A program made the translations under genes and the position numbers. The notes beneath the pieces were generated by a model, which had not been told where the DNA came from, searched no databases, and saw only the letters and a list, made by a program, of their open reading frames with translations. This document shows positions 33,626 through 40,981 of a stretch of 64,000 nucleotides of DNA, piece by piece. How positions within the stretch are numbered: position 1 is the stretch's first letter; each line of letters begins with the position of its first letter. Source of the stretch: an uncultured Oscillospiraceae bacterium (GTDB lineage Bacteria > Bacillota > Clostridia > Oscillospirales > Acutalibacteraceae); assembly GCA_900546265.1 (NCBI GenBank), contig URCA01000001.1, positions 149,346-213,345 on the forward strand, written 5' to 3'.

Positions 33626-34498
33626 TCAGGCTTTCTTCACAACCGGAACCCAAATCTCGCTGCGGACGTCCGGTTTGGTGCCGTCCTCATCGAAATAGGC
33701 CTCAATGTCCGGCGCGTTGCCGAACTCGTAGCCCGAAGTGGGCAGCCATTCGGTGGCAATACGCTTCTGCATCTCCTGTATAGCGCCTGGCATGGGGCCG
33801 ACGCAGGTGAACACCGCCCAGGTGGCGGCGGGAACCGTGAACGCCTCCATCCCCTCCGGTACGGGCTGGGAGGTCGGGGCGGCAATATAATAGTCGAACC
33901 GGCTGGTCTCCGTCATCGGCTCGCAGCAGACGCTGACCCCCAGCATGCCATGGGGTTCCCCGTCGATCAGGGGGCCGAGGCGGGCGATGCCGCCGCTGCT
34001 GGCCGTTTCGTTCCAGAACTGCGGGATCTGGGCGTAGCAGTTCCCGTTCTCCATGCTGGTGGGCAGCTTATACCCCACAATGCGGAAGGCTTCTTTGTCC
34101 ACGAGTTTGTAATCCATAACGCTCGCTCCTTTGATTTGTACTTGAAAGGCGATCGCCGGATAGGCTTTGAGCGTCACGCCCTTTTCCCGGGCGGCGGTGG
34201 GGGTCACGCCATGGAACGCCTGGAAGGCGCGGGTGAATGCGGTAGGGGAATCGTAGCCATACTTGACCGCCACGTTGATCACCTTGTCTCCGCCGTTCTG
34301 CAAATCGACTGCGGCCCGGGAGAGCCGCCGGTTGCGGATGTATTCCGACAGCGGCACCTCCGCCATGTAGGAAAACATCCGCTGAAAATGGTAGGCAGAG
34401 CAGCAGGCCTTCTGCGCCGCCTGCGCATAGTCGATCGTCCCGTCCAGGTTATCCTCGATATACGTGATTGCCTCGTTTAAGCGTCTCAGCCAGTCCAT
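33626..34498 (-). CDS. AraC-family regulator with GyrI-like effector domain
   Basis: A 290-residue regulator. The N-terminal 105 residues hold two helix-turn-helices (IDYAQAAQKACCSAYHFQRMF and VINVAVKYGYDSPTAFTRAF). The C-terminal 170 residues are a GyrI-like ligand-binding domain (YKLVDKEAFRIVGYK, then a late GNAPDIEAYFDEDG), the arrangement of Rob- and BmrR-like multidrug sensors. The ATG at 34498 follows AAAGGAG. Targets are unknown; no efflux gene is adjacent. Confidence 0.92.
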   Translation of the reverse strand: MDWLRRLNEAITYIEDNLDGTIDYAQAAQKACCSAYHFQRMFSYMAEVPLSEYIRNRRLSRAAVDLQNGGDKVINVAVKYGYDSPTAFTRAFQAFHGVTPTAAREKGVTLKAYPAIAFQVQIKGASVMDYKLVDKEAFRIVGYKLPTSMENGNCYAQIPQFWNETASSGGIARLGPLIDGEPHGMLGVSVCCEPMTETSRFDYYIAAPTSQPVPEGMEAFTVPAATWAVFTCVGPMPGAIQEMQKRIATEWLPTSGYEFGNAPDIEAYFDEDGTKPDVRSEIWVPVVKKA

Positions 34499-34600
34499 AT
34501 CGTTCTCCTTTACAAGTGACAGTATACCATCCGCGTCCGCCGTTCACCTCGCATTTTCTGCACGAATCTGCGAGCTATGGCTAAAAGGCCGCCCGGACAG

Positions 34601-34637
34601 AAAAAGCCGCCCGTTCCAAAGAACGGGCGGCTTTTTT
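34601..34637 (-). terminator. Terminator of the zinc-ribbon gene
   Basis: A 16-bp perfect stem (AAAAAGCCGCCCGTTC and complement) with loop CAAA; U run on the minus-strand transcript. Confidence 0.92.
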
Positions 34638-34655
34638 GGTTCACCGAAGCTGCAC

Positions 34656-34934
34656 TCAGCCTTCGCCGCGCATGCTGGCGAAGCACTCGCTGCAGTACAC
34701 AGGCCGATCCTCGCGGGGCTTGAAGGGAACCTTCGCCTCTTTGCCGCAGTTGGCGCAGATGGCGACGTGCATCTCCCGATCCGGCTTCGCGGCGGATTTG
34801 CGGGCGTCACGGCAGCTCTTGCAGCGCTGAGGCTCGTTCACAAAGCCTTTTTCAGCGTAGAACTCCTGCTCGCCGGCGGTGAAAATGAATTCGGCGCCGC
34901 ACTCTTTGCAGATCAGAGTCTTGTCTTCGTACAT
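34656..34934 (-). CDS. Double zinc-ribbon protein
   Basis: A 92-residue protein with two CxxC pairs in each half: CKEC and CKSC (about residues 9-12 and 38-41), then CANC and CSEC (about 59-62 and 80-83). The first half, AEFIFTAGEQEFYAEKGF with RCKSCR, is the zinc-ribbon domain common in many Bacteria, and the second is similar to that found in cold- or stress-linked small proteins. It is cytoplasmic; the ligand (DNA, RNA or protein) is unknown. It is preceded on the same strand by a degenerate tRNA-like sequence. Confidence 0.85.
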   Translation of the reverse strand: MYEDKTLICKECGAEFIFTAGEQEFYAEKGFVNEPQRCKSCRDARKSAAKPDREMHVAICANCGKEAKVPFKPREDRPVYCSECFASMRGEG

Positions 34935-34965
34935 GGATGTTACCTCGCTTTAAGATAAAAATTTT

Positions 34966-35029
34966 TGCCCTGCGACGGATTCGGACCGACACCTTTGAAA
35001 ACCAACGCTCTCGTTAAGCTACCCGGGCA
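34966..35029 (-). pseudogene. Degenerate tRNA-like sequence
   Basis: Read on the minus strand, 64 nt show an acceptor-like pairing (TGCCCGG with CAGGGCA, one mismatch), a D-stem-like GCTT/GAGC with a 5-nt loop lacking the GG pair, and a T-arm-like stem with loop TCCGAAT. The part between the D and T arms is about 7 nt too short and does not form a proper anticodon stem. No CCA is encoded. It is best read as a decayed or truncated tRNA; an intact but aberrant RNA is not excluded. Confidence 0.5.
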
Positions 35030-35066
35030 TATGTATTACAACGGCGTGTACGACGCCGATATAATC

Positions 35067-35681
35067 CTAATAATCTTGACTGAACTCCCGCCAGATGCTG
35101 GCGTCCAGCTTTCGGCGCACACGCTGCAGGGCGTTATCCACCGTTTTGGCTCCGACATGGAGCCGGGCGGCAATCTCCTCATAAGAATATGCGCTCAAAT
35201 ACAACATCAGTACCTGATATTCCAATTCGGTCAAAACCGCTTTCAGCCTCTCCCGCATGCGGGCGGCCTCTTCCCTCTCCAGAAGCATCCGCTCTGGATC
35301 GGCTTGTCCATTCGGCAGTCCCTCGAAGTCCCCGTCGTCCCAGCTTTCCATGGCGGAGGGCGGGACATTCCTGAGCGATCCGGCCCGTTTGACAGCGGAG
35401 ATAATCCGGTGCCGCACGCAGACCGACGCATAGGTGGCGAAAGACGCCGTACCGTCCGGCCGATAGGTCCCGACGGCGGAAAGCAGGCCGAGCAGCCCCT
35501 CCTGGGCCAAGTCCTCCGGTTCCAGCCACGGCCCGCGATAACGGGCGGCCAGCCCCAGCACCATGGGCATATGCCGGTGAACCAGACAAGCGAACGCGTC
35601 CTCGTCGCCCTTCCCCGCCCGCCGAGCCAACGCTTCGTCGCTCTGCTTATCGGGGCAGTCGCCTTCCTGGACGGCATTCAC
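35067..35681 (-). CDS. RNA polymerase sigma factor, SigH-like
   Basis: A 204-residue sigma-70 family factor. GTG at 35681 is preferred (GAGGTG 7 bp upstream); TTG at 35684 is also possible. Region 2 shows LVHRHMPMVLGLAARY and EDLAQEGLLGLLSAV with FATYASVCVRHRI. Region 4 is LTELEYQVLMLYLSAYSYEEIAARL and KTVDNALQRVRRKL, closely of the Spo0H/SigH kind that serves stationary phase and sporulation. It is not flanked by the usual SigH neighbours, so it may be a paralogue. It is expressed from its own promoter. Confidence 0.87.
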   Translation of the reverse strand: MNAVQEGDCPDKQSDEALARRAGKGDEDAFACLVHRHMPMVLGLAARYRGPWLEPEDLAQEGLLGLLSAVGTYRPDGTASFATYASVCVRHRIISAVKRAGSLRNVPPSAMESWDDGDFEGLPNGQADPERMLLEREEAARMRERLKAVLTELEYQVLMLYLSAYSYEEIAARLHVGAKTVDNALQRVRRKLDASIWREFSQDY

Positions 35682-35760
35682 CAACGATCACCTCAACGCC
35701 ATTGTGCGGATACGGACACTTCCGGAGCCATCCGGCAACAAACTTTTCTGAACATTCCCT

Positions 35761-35789
35761 AGTGTAACCGATCCCGAGCCAAATGTCAA
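35761..35789 (-). promoter_or_regulatory. Promoter of the sigma-factor gene
   Basis: Minus strand TTGACA (35789-35784), 17-bp spacer, TACACT (35766-35761), about 80 bp before the start. Confidence 0.75.
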
Positions 35790-35907
35790 CACTTTTTTTC
35801 ATAAAATTATTCAATGTGTTAAAAAAAGCCGGAATGTGTCGGATAAAATTCTGTTTTTTCAATAACGGGGAGGGATTTCCTTCCATTTCCGCCTGGTTAG
35901 GCCGATC

Positions 35908-35955
35908 AAACGGCTCCTTACCGATGGCGTTTTCCCACCGGAAAGGAGCCGTTTT
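35908..35955 (-). terminator. Terminator of nfnAB
   Basis: AAACGGCTCCTT pairs with AAGGAGCCGTTT; large loop with an inner CCG/CGG pairing. 19 bp after the nfnB stop. Confidence 0.75.
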
Positions 35956-35973
35956 CCCACAATATATTGCGTT

Positions 35974-37365
35974 TCAGGCCTGACGGATATACGCGTCGAT
36001 AGAGGCGGCGGCCTGCTTGCCGGCGCCCATGGCGAGAATGACGGTGGCGGCGCCGGTCACCACGTCGCCGCCGGCGTATACGCCCTCGCGGGAGGTGCGC
36101 AGCGTGTCTTCCTCCACCACCAGGCAGCCCTTCCGGTTCGCCTCAAGGCCCGGGGTGGTGGTGCGGATCAGGGGATTGGGGGTGTTGCCGATGGCGGGAA
36201 TCACCAGCTGCACCGGCAAGACAAACTCGCTGCCCGGAATCTCCACCGGGCGGCGGCGGCCGGAGGCGTCGGGCTCTCCCAACTCCATGCGGATGCATTT
36301 CAGACCGGTGACAAACCCCTTGTCGTCCCCGAGAACCTCCACGGGGGCGGTGAGGAAGCGGAACTCCACCCCCTCCTCCTTGGCGTGATGGATTTCTTCC
36401 AGGCGGGCGGGCATCTCCGCCTCGCCCCGGCGGTAGACGATGTAGACCTCCTTCGCGCCCATGCGGCGGGCGCAGCGGGCCGCATCCATAGCGACGTTGC
36501 CGCCGCCCACCACGGCCACGGCCTCCGCCTTGGGCACCGGGGTATCGTAGCCGGGGCGGTAGCCCTTCATCAAATTGATCCGGGTCAGGAATTCGTTGGC
36601 GGACAGGACGCCCAGGTGCGTTTCCCCAGGAATCCCCAGGAAGCTGGGCAGGCCGGCGCCGCTGCCCACAAACACAGCCTCGTACCCCATGCCGAACAGC
36701 TCGTCCACCGACAGCACCTTGCCGATGACCATGTTGGTTTCGATATCCACCCCCATGGCCCGCAGTTTATCCACTTCCTTCTGCACAATGGCCTTGGGCA
36801 GGCGGAACTCAGGAATGCCGTACATCAGCACCCCCCCCGCCGTGTGGAAGGCCTCGAACACCGTCACGTCGTAGCCCAGGCGGGCCAGATCCCCCGCGCA
36901 GGTCAGACCGGCGGGGCCGGAACCCACAATGGCCACCTTATGGCCGTTTTTCTCGGGACGGACGATGCTTTCCTGTCCGGAGGCCATATGTACGTCGGCG
37001 GCAAACCGTTCCAGGCGGCCGATGGCCACCGGCTCCCCTTTAATCCCCCGCACGCATTTGGACTCGCACTGATTCTCCTGGGGGCAGACCCGGCCGCAGA
37101 CGGCGGGCAGGGCGTTGGTTTCGCCGATCTTTTGATACGCGCCTTCAAAGTCGCCGGAGGCGATGAGGGCGATGAAATCGGGGATCTGGACATTGACCGG
37201 GCAGCCGGACACGCAGGGCCGGTGCTTGCAGTGCAGGCACCGCTGAGCCTCGTTGACGGCCATGTCCGCGGTATAGCCCTGGGCCACCTCCTCAAAGTTA
37301 TGGGCGCGCACCTCTCCGGGCTGTTCCGGCATGGGGGTTTTGGCTGGCTGTTGATTGATGGGCAT
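35974..37365 (-). CDS. nfnB: NfnB-type NADPH-dependent flavoprotein (glutamate synthase small-subunit family)
   Basis: A 463-residue iron-sulfur flavoprotein. The N-terminus has two [4Fe-4S] cysteine groups (CLHCKHRPCVSGCP near 43-56 and VCGRVCPQENQCESKC near 89-104). The FAD loop is VGSGPAGLTCAGDLA and the NADPH loop is VVGGGNVAMDAAR. It follows nfnA directly on the same strand (49-bp gap). That pairing indicates the electron-bifurcating transhydrogenase NfnAB, which couples NADH, ferredoxin and NADP in anaerobes. Alone it could be annotated gltA or gltD. Confidence 0.93.
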   Translation of the reverse strand: MPINQQPAKTPMPEQPGEVRAHNFEEVAQGYTADMAVNEAQRCLHCKHRPCVSGCPVNVQIPDFIALIASGDFEGAYQKIGETNALPAVCGRVCPQENQCESKCVRGIKGEPVAIGRLERFAADVHMASGQESIVRPEKNGHKVAIVGSGPAGLTCAGDLARLGYDVTVFEAFHTAGGVLMYGIPEFRLPKAIVQKEVDKLRAMGVDIETNMVIGKVLSVDELFGMGYEAVFVGSGAGLPSFLGIPGETHLGVLSANEFLTRINLMKGYRPGYDTPVPKAEAVAVVGGGNVAMDAARCARRMGAKEVYIVYRRGEAEMPARLEEIHHAKEEGVEFRFLTAPVEVLGDDKGFVTGLKCIRMELGEPDASGRRRPVEIPGSEFVLPVQLVIPAIGNTPNPLIRTTTPGLEANRKGCLVVEEDTLRTSREGVYAGGDVVTGAATVILAMGAGKQAAASIDAYIRQA

Positions 37366-37414
37366 ATGATTCCCTCACTTTTCGCTGAAACTGTATTCAA
37401 ATACTCGACGGTTT

Positions 37415-38254
37415 TCAGGAGGTCCGGCTTTGATCGGCCTGGAACATCAGGCGGCATTCCGCCTCCCTCTCCCGGTACTGGCCCAGCCGCTTCATGGCCT
37501 CGTCCCAGTCGATCTGGTGGGCGTCGAATTCCGGCCCGTCCACGCAGGCGAACTTGGTCTCCCCGCCCACGGTCAGGCGGCAGCCACCGCACATGCCGGT
37601 GCCGTCGATCATGATGGGGTTCATGCTGACCACCGTTTTCACGCCGTACTTCTTGGTCACATCCGCCACCGCCCGCATCATGGGCAGCGGGCCGATGGCA
37701 ATGACCAAATCGTACTTCTCGCCCGCGTCGAGCAGCTCCTGGAGCTTGACGGTGACAAAGCCTTTATGGCCGTTGGAGCCGTCGTCGGTCATGACAAACA
37801 GGCGGTCGCTGACCGCGGCCATTTCCTCCTCCAGCATGATGATGTCGGTGCTGCGGAAGCCCGCGATCATATCCACCTTCGCGCCCGCGGCGTGCAGAGC
37901 CTTGGCCTCGGGATAGGCGATGGCGCAGCCCACGCCGCCGCCCACCACGGCGACGTGCGTGAAGCCCTCGGTCTCGGTGGCTTTCCCCAAGGGGCCGACA
38001 AAATCCAGCAGGGCGTCCCCCTCCTCCAGGGTGTCGAGCAGCAGGGTGGTCTTGCCCACCTTCTGGAAGATGATGGTGACGGTGCCTTTCTCCGGGTCAG
38101 CGCTGGCGATGGTCAGGGGAATGCGTTCGCCGGTCTCGTTCACCCGCAGGATAACGAACTGCCCGGCCTTGGCCTTGCGGGCGATGAAGGGCGCCTCGAT
38201 ATCCATCCAGGTAACGGAGGGGTTGAGAGCGCGTTTATGGACAATGGTATACAT
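37415..38254 (-). CDS. nfnA: NfnA-type ferredoxin/NADH flavoprotein
   Basis: A 279-residue FAD/NAD(H) reductase-like protein with a C-terminal [2Fe-2S] cysteine group (DGTGMCGGCRLTVGGET, then ACVDGPEFDAHQVD-like sequence). The N-terminal FAD barrel shows GQFVILRVNETGERIPLTIA. The NAD domain shows VVGGGVGCAIAYPEAKAL. The ATG at 38254 is chosen because AGGGAG lies 11 bp upstream; a GTG four codons earlier overlaps it. With nfnB it forms NfnAB. Dihydroorotate dehydrogenase PyrK-like enzymes are related, but the neighbour decides. Confidence 0.92.
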   Translation of the reverse strand: MYTIVHKRALNPSVTWMDIEAPFIARKAKAGQFVILRVNETGERIPLTIASADPEKGTVTIIFQKVGKTTLLLDTLEEGDALLDFVGPLGKATETEGFTHVAVVGGGVGCAIAYPEAKALHAAGAKVDMIAGFRSTDIIMLEEEMAAVSDRLFVMTDDGSNGHKGFVTVKLQELLDAGEKYDLVIAIGPLPMMRAVADVTKKYGVKTVVSMNPIMIDGTGMCGGCRLTVGGETKFACVDGPEFDAHQIDWDEAMKRLGQYREREAECRLMFQADQSRTS

Positions 38255-38339
38255 GGTACGGTTCACTCCCTATACAGTGGCCCGCCGGTTTGCATCCGGT
38301 AAAATCCGACAATTCTCAGACGGGCCGTGTTACCCTTTT

Positions 38340-38368
38340 ATCATAGCATTTTGCCGGTGGAAATGCAA
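38340..38368 (-). promoter_or_regulatory. nfnAB promoter
   Basis: Minus strand TTGCAT (38368-38363), 17-bp spacer, TATGAT (38345-38340). Confidence 0.72.
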
Positions 38369-38391
38369 GTTTCTTTCCAAACTGCTTCAAG

Positions 38392-38420
38392 TTGCAGCCG
38401 GCTGAAAAACCTGTTATGAT
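38392..38420 (+). promoter_or_regulatory. Promoter of the EamA transporter gene
   Basis: TTGCAG at 38392-38397, 17-bp spacer, TATGAT at 38415-38420. Its start region is back to back with the nfnAB promoter. Confidence 0.7.
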
Positions 38421-38441
38421 AAGGGAAAAGGGGGCTTGTCC

Positions 38442-38855
38442 ATGTGGTGGATGTTCGCTATCGGCTCTGCCGTGTTTGCCGCGCTGACCTCCATTCTGGC
38501 GAAAATTGGGATAGAAAACGTCAATTCCAACCTGGCTACTGCCATCCGGACGGTCGTGGTGCTGGTCATGGCGTGGGGAATGGTCTTCCTCACCGGCGCC
38601 CAGAGCGGTATCCGACACCTGACCCAGCGGAGCATGCTGTTCCTCGTGCTATCAGGACTGGCCACCGGGGCGTCCTGGCTGTGTTATTACAAGGCGGTCC
38701 AGCTGGGCAGCGTGGCCAAGGTGGCCCCCATTGACAAACTCAGCGTGGTCATCACCCTGATTCTGGCGTTTTTCGTGCTGCATGAGGAGATGAGCCTCAA
38801 AACCATTCTCGGCAGCGTGCTGATCACCGCCGGCACCCTGCTGATGGTGCTGTAG
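38442..38855 (+). CDS. Half-size EamA/DMT-family transporter
   Basis: A 137-residue membrane protein with five predicted helices (about 1-20, 30-52, 65-83, 90-112, 117-136) that match one EamA repeat (AALTSILAKIGIENVNSNLA and PIDKLSVVITLILAFFVLHE). Full DMT exporters carry two repeats, so this one must work as a dimer. The ATG at 38442 follows AAAAGGGGG. Substrate unknown. The TetR gene begins 41 bp after it and could control it. Confidence 0.88.
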   Translation: MWWMFAIGSAVFAALTSILAKIGIENVNSNLATAIRTVVVLVMAWGMVFLTGAQSGIRHLTQRSMLFLVLSGLATGASWLCYYKAVQLGSVAKVAPIDKLSVVITLILAFFVLHEEMSLKTILGSVLITAGTLLMVL

Positions 38856-38896
38856 AACCGGCCCGCGCCGGCGGGGAAAGGGGGGGAACCGTTTGC

Positions 38897-39430
38897 ATGG
38901 CGGATGCCGTTTCTACCAAGCAGGCCTTGGCCAAGGGACTCAAGGCCACCCTGGAACATAAGAGTCTCGACCGGGTGACGGTGGGAGACATCACGACCTT
39001 CTGCGGACTCAACCGGCAGACCTTCTACTACCATTTTGAGGACAAGTACGCCCTGCTGAACTGGATCTACTACACCGAGCTGATGCTGCCGCTGGCCGAG
39101 GGGTCGGCCCCGGAGGACTGGCCGCGGCGGGTGGCCCGGATGCTGGATCGGATGCGGGAAGAGGGGGCGTTCTACCGCCGCGCCCTGCGGGGCGAGGGGC
39201 AGCGGGGCTTCGAGGCCCTGCTGACCGCCATGGTGCGGGAGCTGGCCGCCGGGCTGCTGGAGCAGGCGGATCGCCCTGGGGAAACGGCGGACAAGGCCTT
39301 TCTCGCGTCATTTTTCGCCTACGGGGTGACGGGCATGGTGACGGCCTGGGTGCAGGACGGCATGAAGGAGCCGCCAGAGCAGGCGGCCGCCCGCTGGCAG
39401 GCGCTGCTGGAGAAGCTGGGACTGGTATAG
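38897..39430 (+). CDS. TetR/AcrR-family regulator
   Basis: A 177-residue regulator. The N-terminal helix-turn-helix is typical (KSLDRVTVGDITTFCGLNRQ with TFYYHFEDKYALLNWIY). The C-terminal domain is the short type seen in DhaS-like TetR proteins. It is cotranscribed with the half-size EamA transporter. A GGGGGAA ribosome site precedes the ATG. Ligand unknown. Confidence 0.9.
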   Translation: MADAVSTKQALAKGLKATLEHKSLDRVTVGDITTFCGLNRQTFYYHFEDKYALLNWIYYTELMLPLAEGSAPEDWPRRVARMLDRMREEGAFYRRALRGEGQRGFEALLTAMVRELAAGLLEQADRPGETADKAFLASFFAYGVTGMVTAWVQDGMKEPPEQAAARWQALLEKLGLV

Positions 39431-39431
39431 G

Positions 39432-39465
39432 AAAGCGGGCGCGCCGATTGGACGCGCCCGCTTTT
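39432..39465. terminator. Bidirectional terminator
   Basis: AAAGCGGGCGCG/CGCGCCCGCTTT stem with T5, between the TetR gene and the convergent ferredoxin gene. Confidence 0.9.
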
Positions 39466-39483
39466 TATCGGACTGGCGTTCTC

Positions 39484-40185
39484 TTATGACTCCTCCAGCA
39501 GCGAGCCGTCGGTGGAGACCGTCGCCACCTGCCAGGGGATGCATTTGCCGCTGGCCTGCAGGGCGGTTTTGACCGCCTGGACGATGCCGCCGCAGCAGGG
39601 CACCTCCATGCGCACCACCGTCACGCTCTCGATGTCGTTGCGCTTTAGAATCTCGGTCAGTTTTTCGCTGTATGCCACCGGATCCAGCTTGGGACAGCCG
39701 ATGAGGGCCACCCGGCCCCGGATAAACCGGCGGTGGAAGTCGCCGTAGGCAAAGGCTGTGCAGTCGGCGGCCACCAGCAGGCGGGCGCCCTGAAAATAAG
39801 GGGCCTCCGTGGGCACCAGGCGGATTTGTACCGGCCACTGGCTCAGCTCGCTTTCCACTGACGCCGGGGCGGCGGCGTCCTCCTGCCGGGGATGCGTGAT
39901 CCGCTTGGACTGACTGCCGGGACAGCCGCAGGGCAGGGGCTGCGCCGCGGCGGCTTTATGCCGCTGGACGGCCTCCTCGTCATAGGCGGCAGCCTCCCGC
40001 TCCTCGAACGAGATAGCCCCGGTGGGGCAGGCGGGCAGACAGTCCCCCAGCCCGTCGCAGTAATCGTCCCGCAGGAGCCGGGCCTTGCCGTCCACCATGC
40101 CGATAGCTCCCTCGTGGCAGGCGGCGGCGCACAGGCCGCAGCCGTTGCAGGCGTCCTCGTTAATGGTAATAATTTTTCGAATCAT
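39484..40185 (-). CDS. Two-cluster ferredoxin-type protein with extra cysteine domain
   Basis: A 233-residue protein. The N-terminus has two [4Fe-4S] motifs (CNGCGLCAAACHEG at about 13-26 and CDGLGDCLPACPTGA at about 43-57; the first group of the second is CDGLGDC). A linker with CGC follows. The C-terminal half (LLVAADCTAFAYGDFHRRF, IGCPKLD, VPCCGGIV) recurs in Clostridial iron-sulfur proteins of unknown role. Probably an electron carrier. It is divergent from a Crp/Fnr regulator, with a palindrome in between. Confidence 0.85.
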   Translation of the reverse strand: MIRKIITINEDACNGCGLCAAACHEGAIGMVDGKARLLRDDYCDGLGDCLPACPTGAISFEEREAAAYDEEAVQRHKAAAAQPLPCGCPGSQSKRITHPRQEDAAAPASVESELSQWPVQIRLVPTEAPYFQGARLLVAADCTAFAYGDFHRRFIRGRVALIGCPKLDPVAYSEKLTEILKRNDIESVTVVRMEVPCCGGIVQAVKTALQASGKCIPWQVATVSTDGSLLEES

Positions 40186-40243
40186 ATAGCAGCTCTCCTT
40201 CTCGGATGGATGGGGATGGGGATGCGGTTGACTTTCTGCTCCC

Positions 40244-40286
40244 AGTATAGTACACTGAGAGGGAACTGTCTGTTGGATTTACAACA
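40244..40286 (-). promoter_or_regulatory. Ferredoxin promoter with Crp/Fnr-type palindrome
   Basis: Palindrome TGTTG-N6-CAACA at 40271-40286 (5-6-5 spacing). On the minus strand the -10 box TATACT is at 40249-40244 and its -35 region (CAGACA) is poor. With the start estimated 7 nt past the -10 box, the palindrome centre falls at about -41.5, the class II activator position. The neighbouring Crp/Fnr gene is the likely activator. Confidence 0.6.
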
Positions 40287-40312
40287 ATTATCGACATGAG
40301 GAGGAAACCGCT

Positions 40313-40978
40313 GTGAACGCCGATTGGAAAAGCGGCCCTCTTTTCGCGGGGATAAGCGAGGAGGGGGTCGATCAGGTGCTGGCCTGCTTGTCCGCCCGGC
40401 CCCGCCATTTCGATAAGCAGGCGATGCTGCTGCGGGCAGGGGACGCGCCGGTCATGGGCGTTGTCCTGGCCGGCAGCGTACACATCCTTCAGGAGGATTT
40501 CTGGGGCAACCGGTCGCTGCTTGGCCGGGCCGGGCCGGGGGATTTGTTCGCAGAGGCCTTCGCCTGCGCGGGCGTTTTGCGGCTGCCGGTCAGCGTGGAG
40601 GCCTGCGAGCCCACCGATGTGCTGCTGCTGGACGCGGGGCGGCTGTCGGCGGTCTGCCCGGCCGCCTGTCCCCATCACGTCCAAATGATACGGAACCTGC
40701 TGCGCCTGATGGCGGAGAAAAACGTGGGGCTGGCCCGGAAGGTGGAGCATATGGCCCGGCGCACCACCCGGGACAAGCTGCTGTCCTACCTGTCCGCCGA
40801 GGCGCGGCGCAGCGGCGGCAGCGCCTTCTCCATCCCCTTCAACCGGCAGCAGCTGGCCGATTACCTGGCGGTGGACCGCAGCGCCATGTGCAGCGAGCTG
40901 AGTCGGCTGCGGGACGAGGGGCTGCTGGATTTCCACCGCAGCGCGTTTGTGCTCCGGCAGGAGCTGGAAAGGATATAG
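40313..40978 (+). CDS. Crp/Fnr-family regulator
   Basis: A 221-residue regulator starting at GTG, with AGGAGG 9 bp upstream. The N-terminal cNMP-binding-like barrel spans about 10-125 (GVVLAGSVHILQEDFWGNRS, then PGDLFAEAFACAG). The C-terminal winged helix includes FNRQQLADYLAVDRSAMCSE. It has no Fnr-type N-terminal cysteine group, so it senses something other than a [4Fe-4S] cluster. The uvrC start is 3 bp after its stop, so they are cotranscribed. Confidence 0.92.
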   Translation: MNADWKSGPLFAGISEEGVDQVLACLSARPRHFDKQAMLLRAGDAPVMGVVLAGSVHILQEDFWGNRSLLGRAGPGDLFAEAFACAGVLRLPVSVEACEPTDVLLLDAGRLSAVCPAACPHHVQMIRNLLRLMAEKNVGLARKVEHMARRTTRDKLLSYLSAEARRSGGSAFSIPFNRQQLADYLAVDRSAMCSELSRLRDEGLLDFHRSAFVLRQELERI

Positions 40979-40981
40979 CCT

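Noticed and set aside
34966..35029. Functional tRNA gene
   Set aside because: About 10 nt short, no proper anticodon stem and no G18-G19; kept only as a tRNA-like pseudogene.
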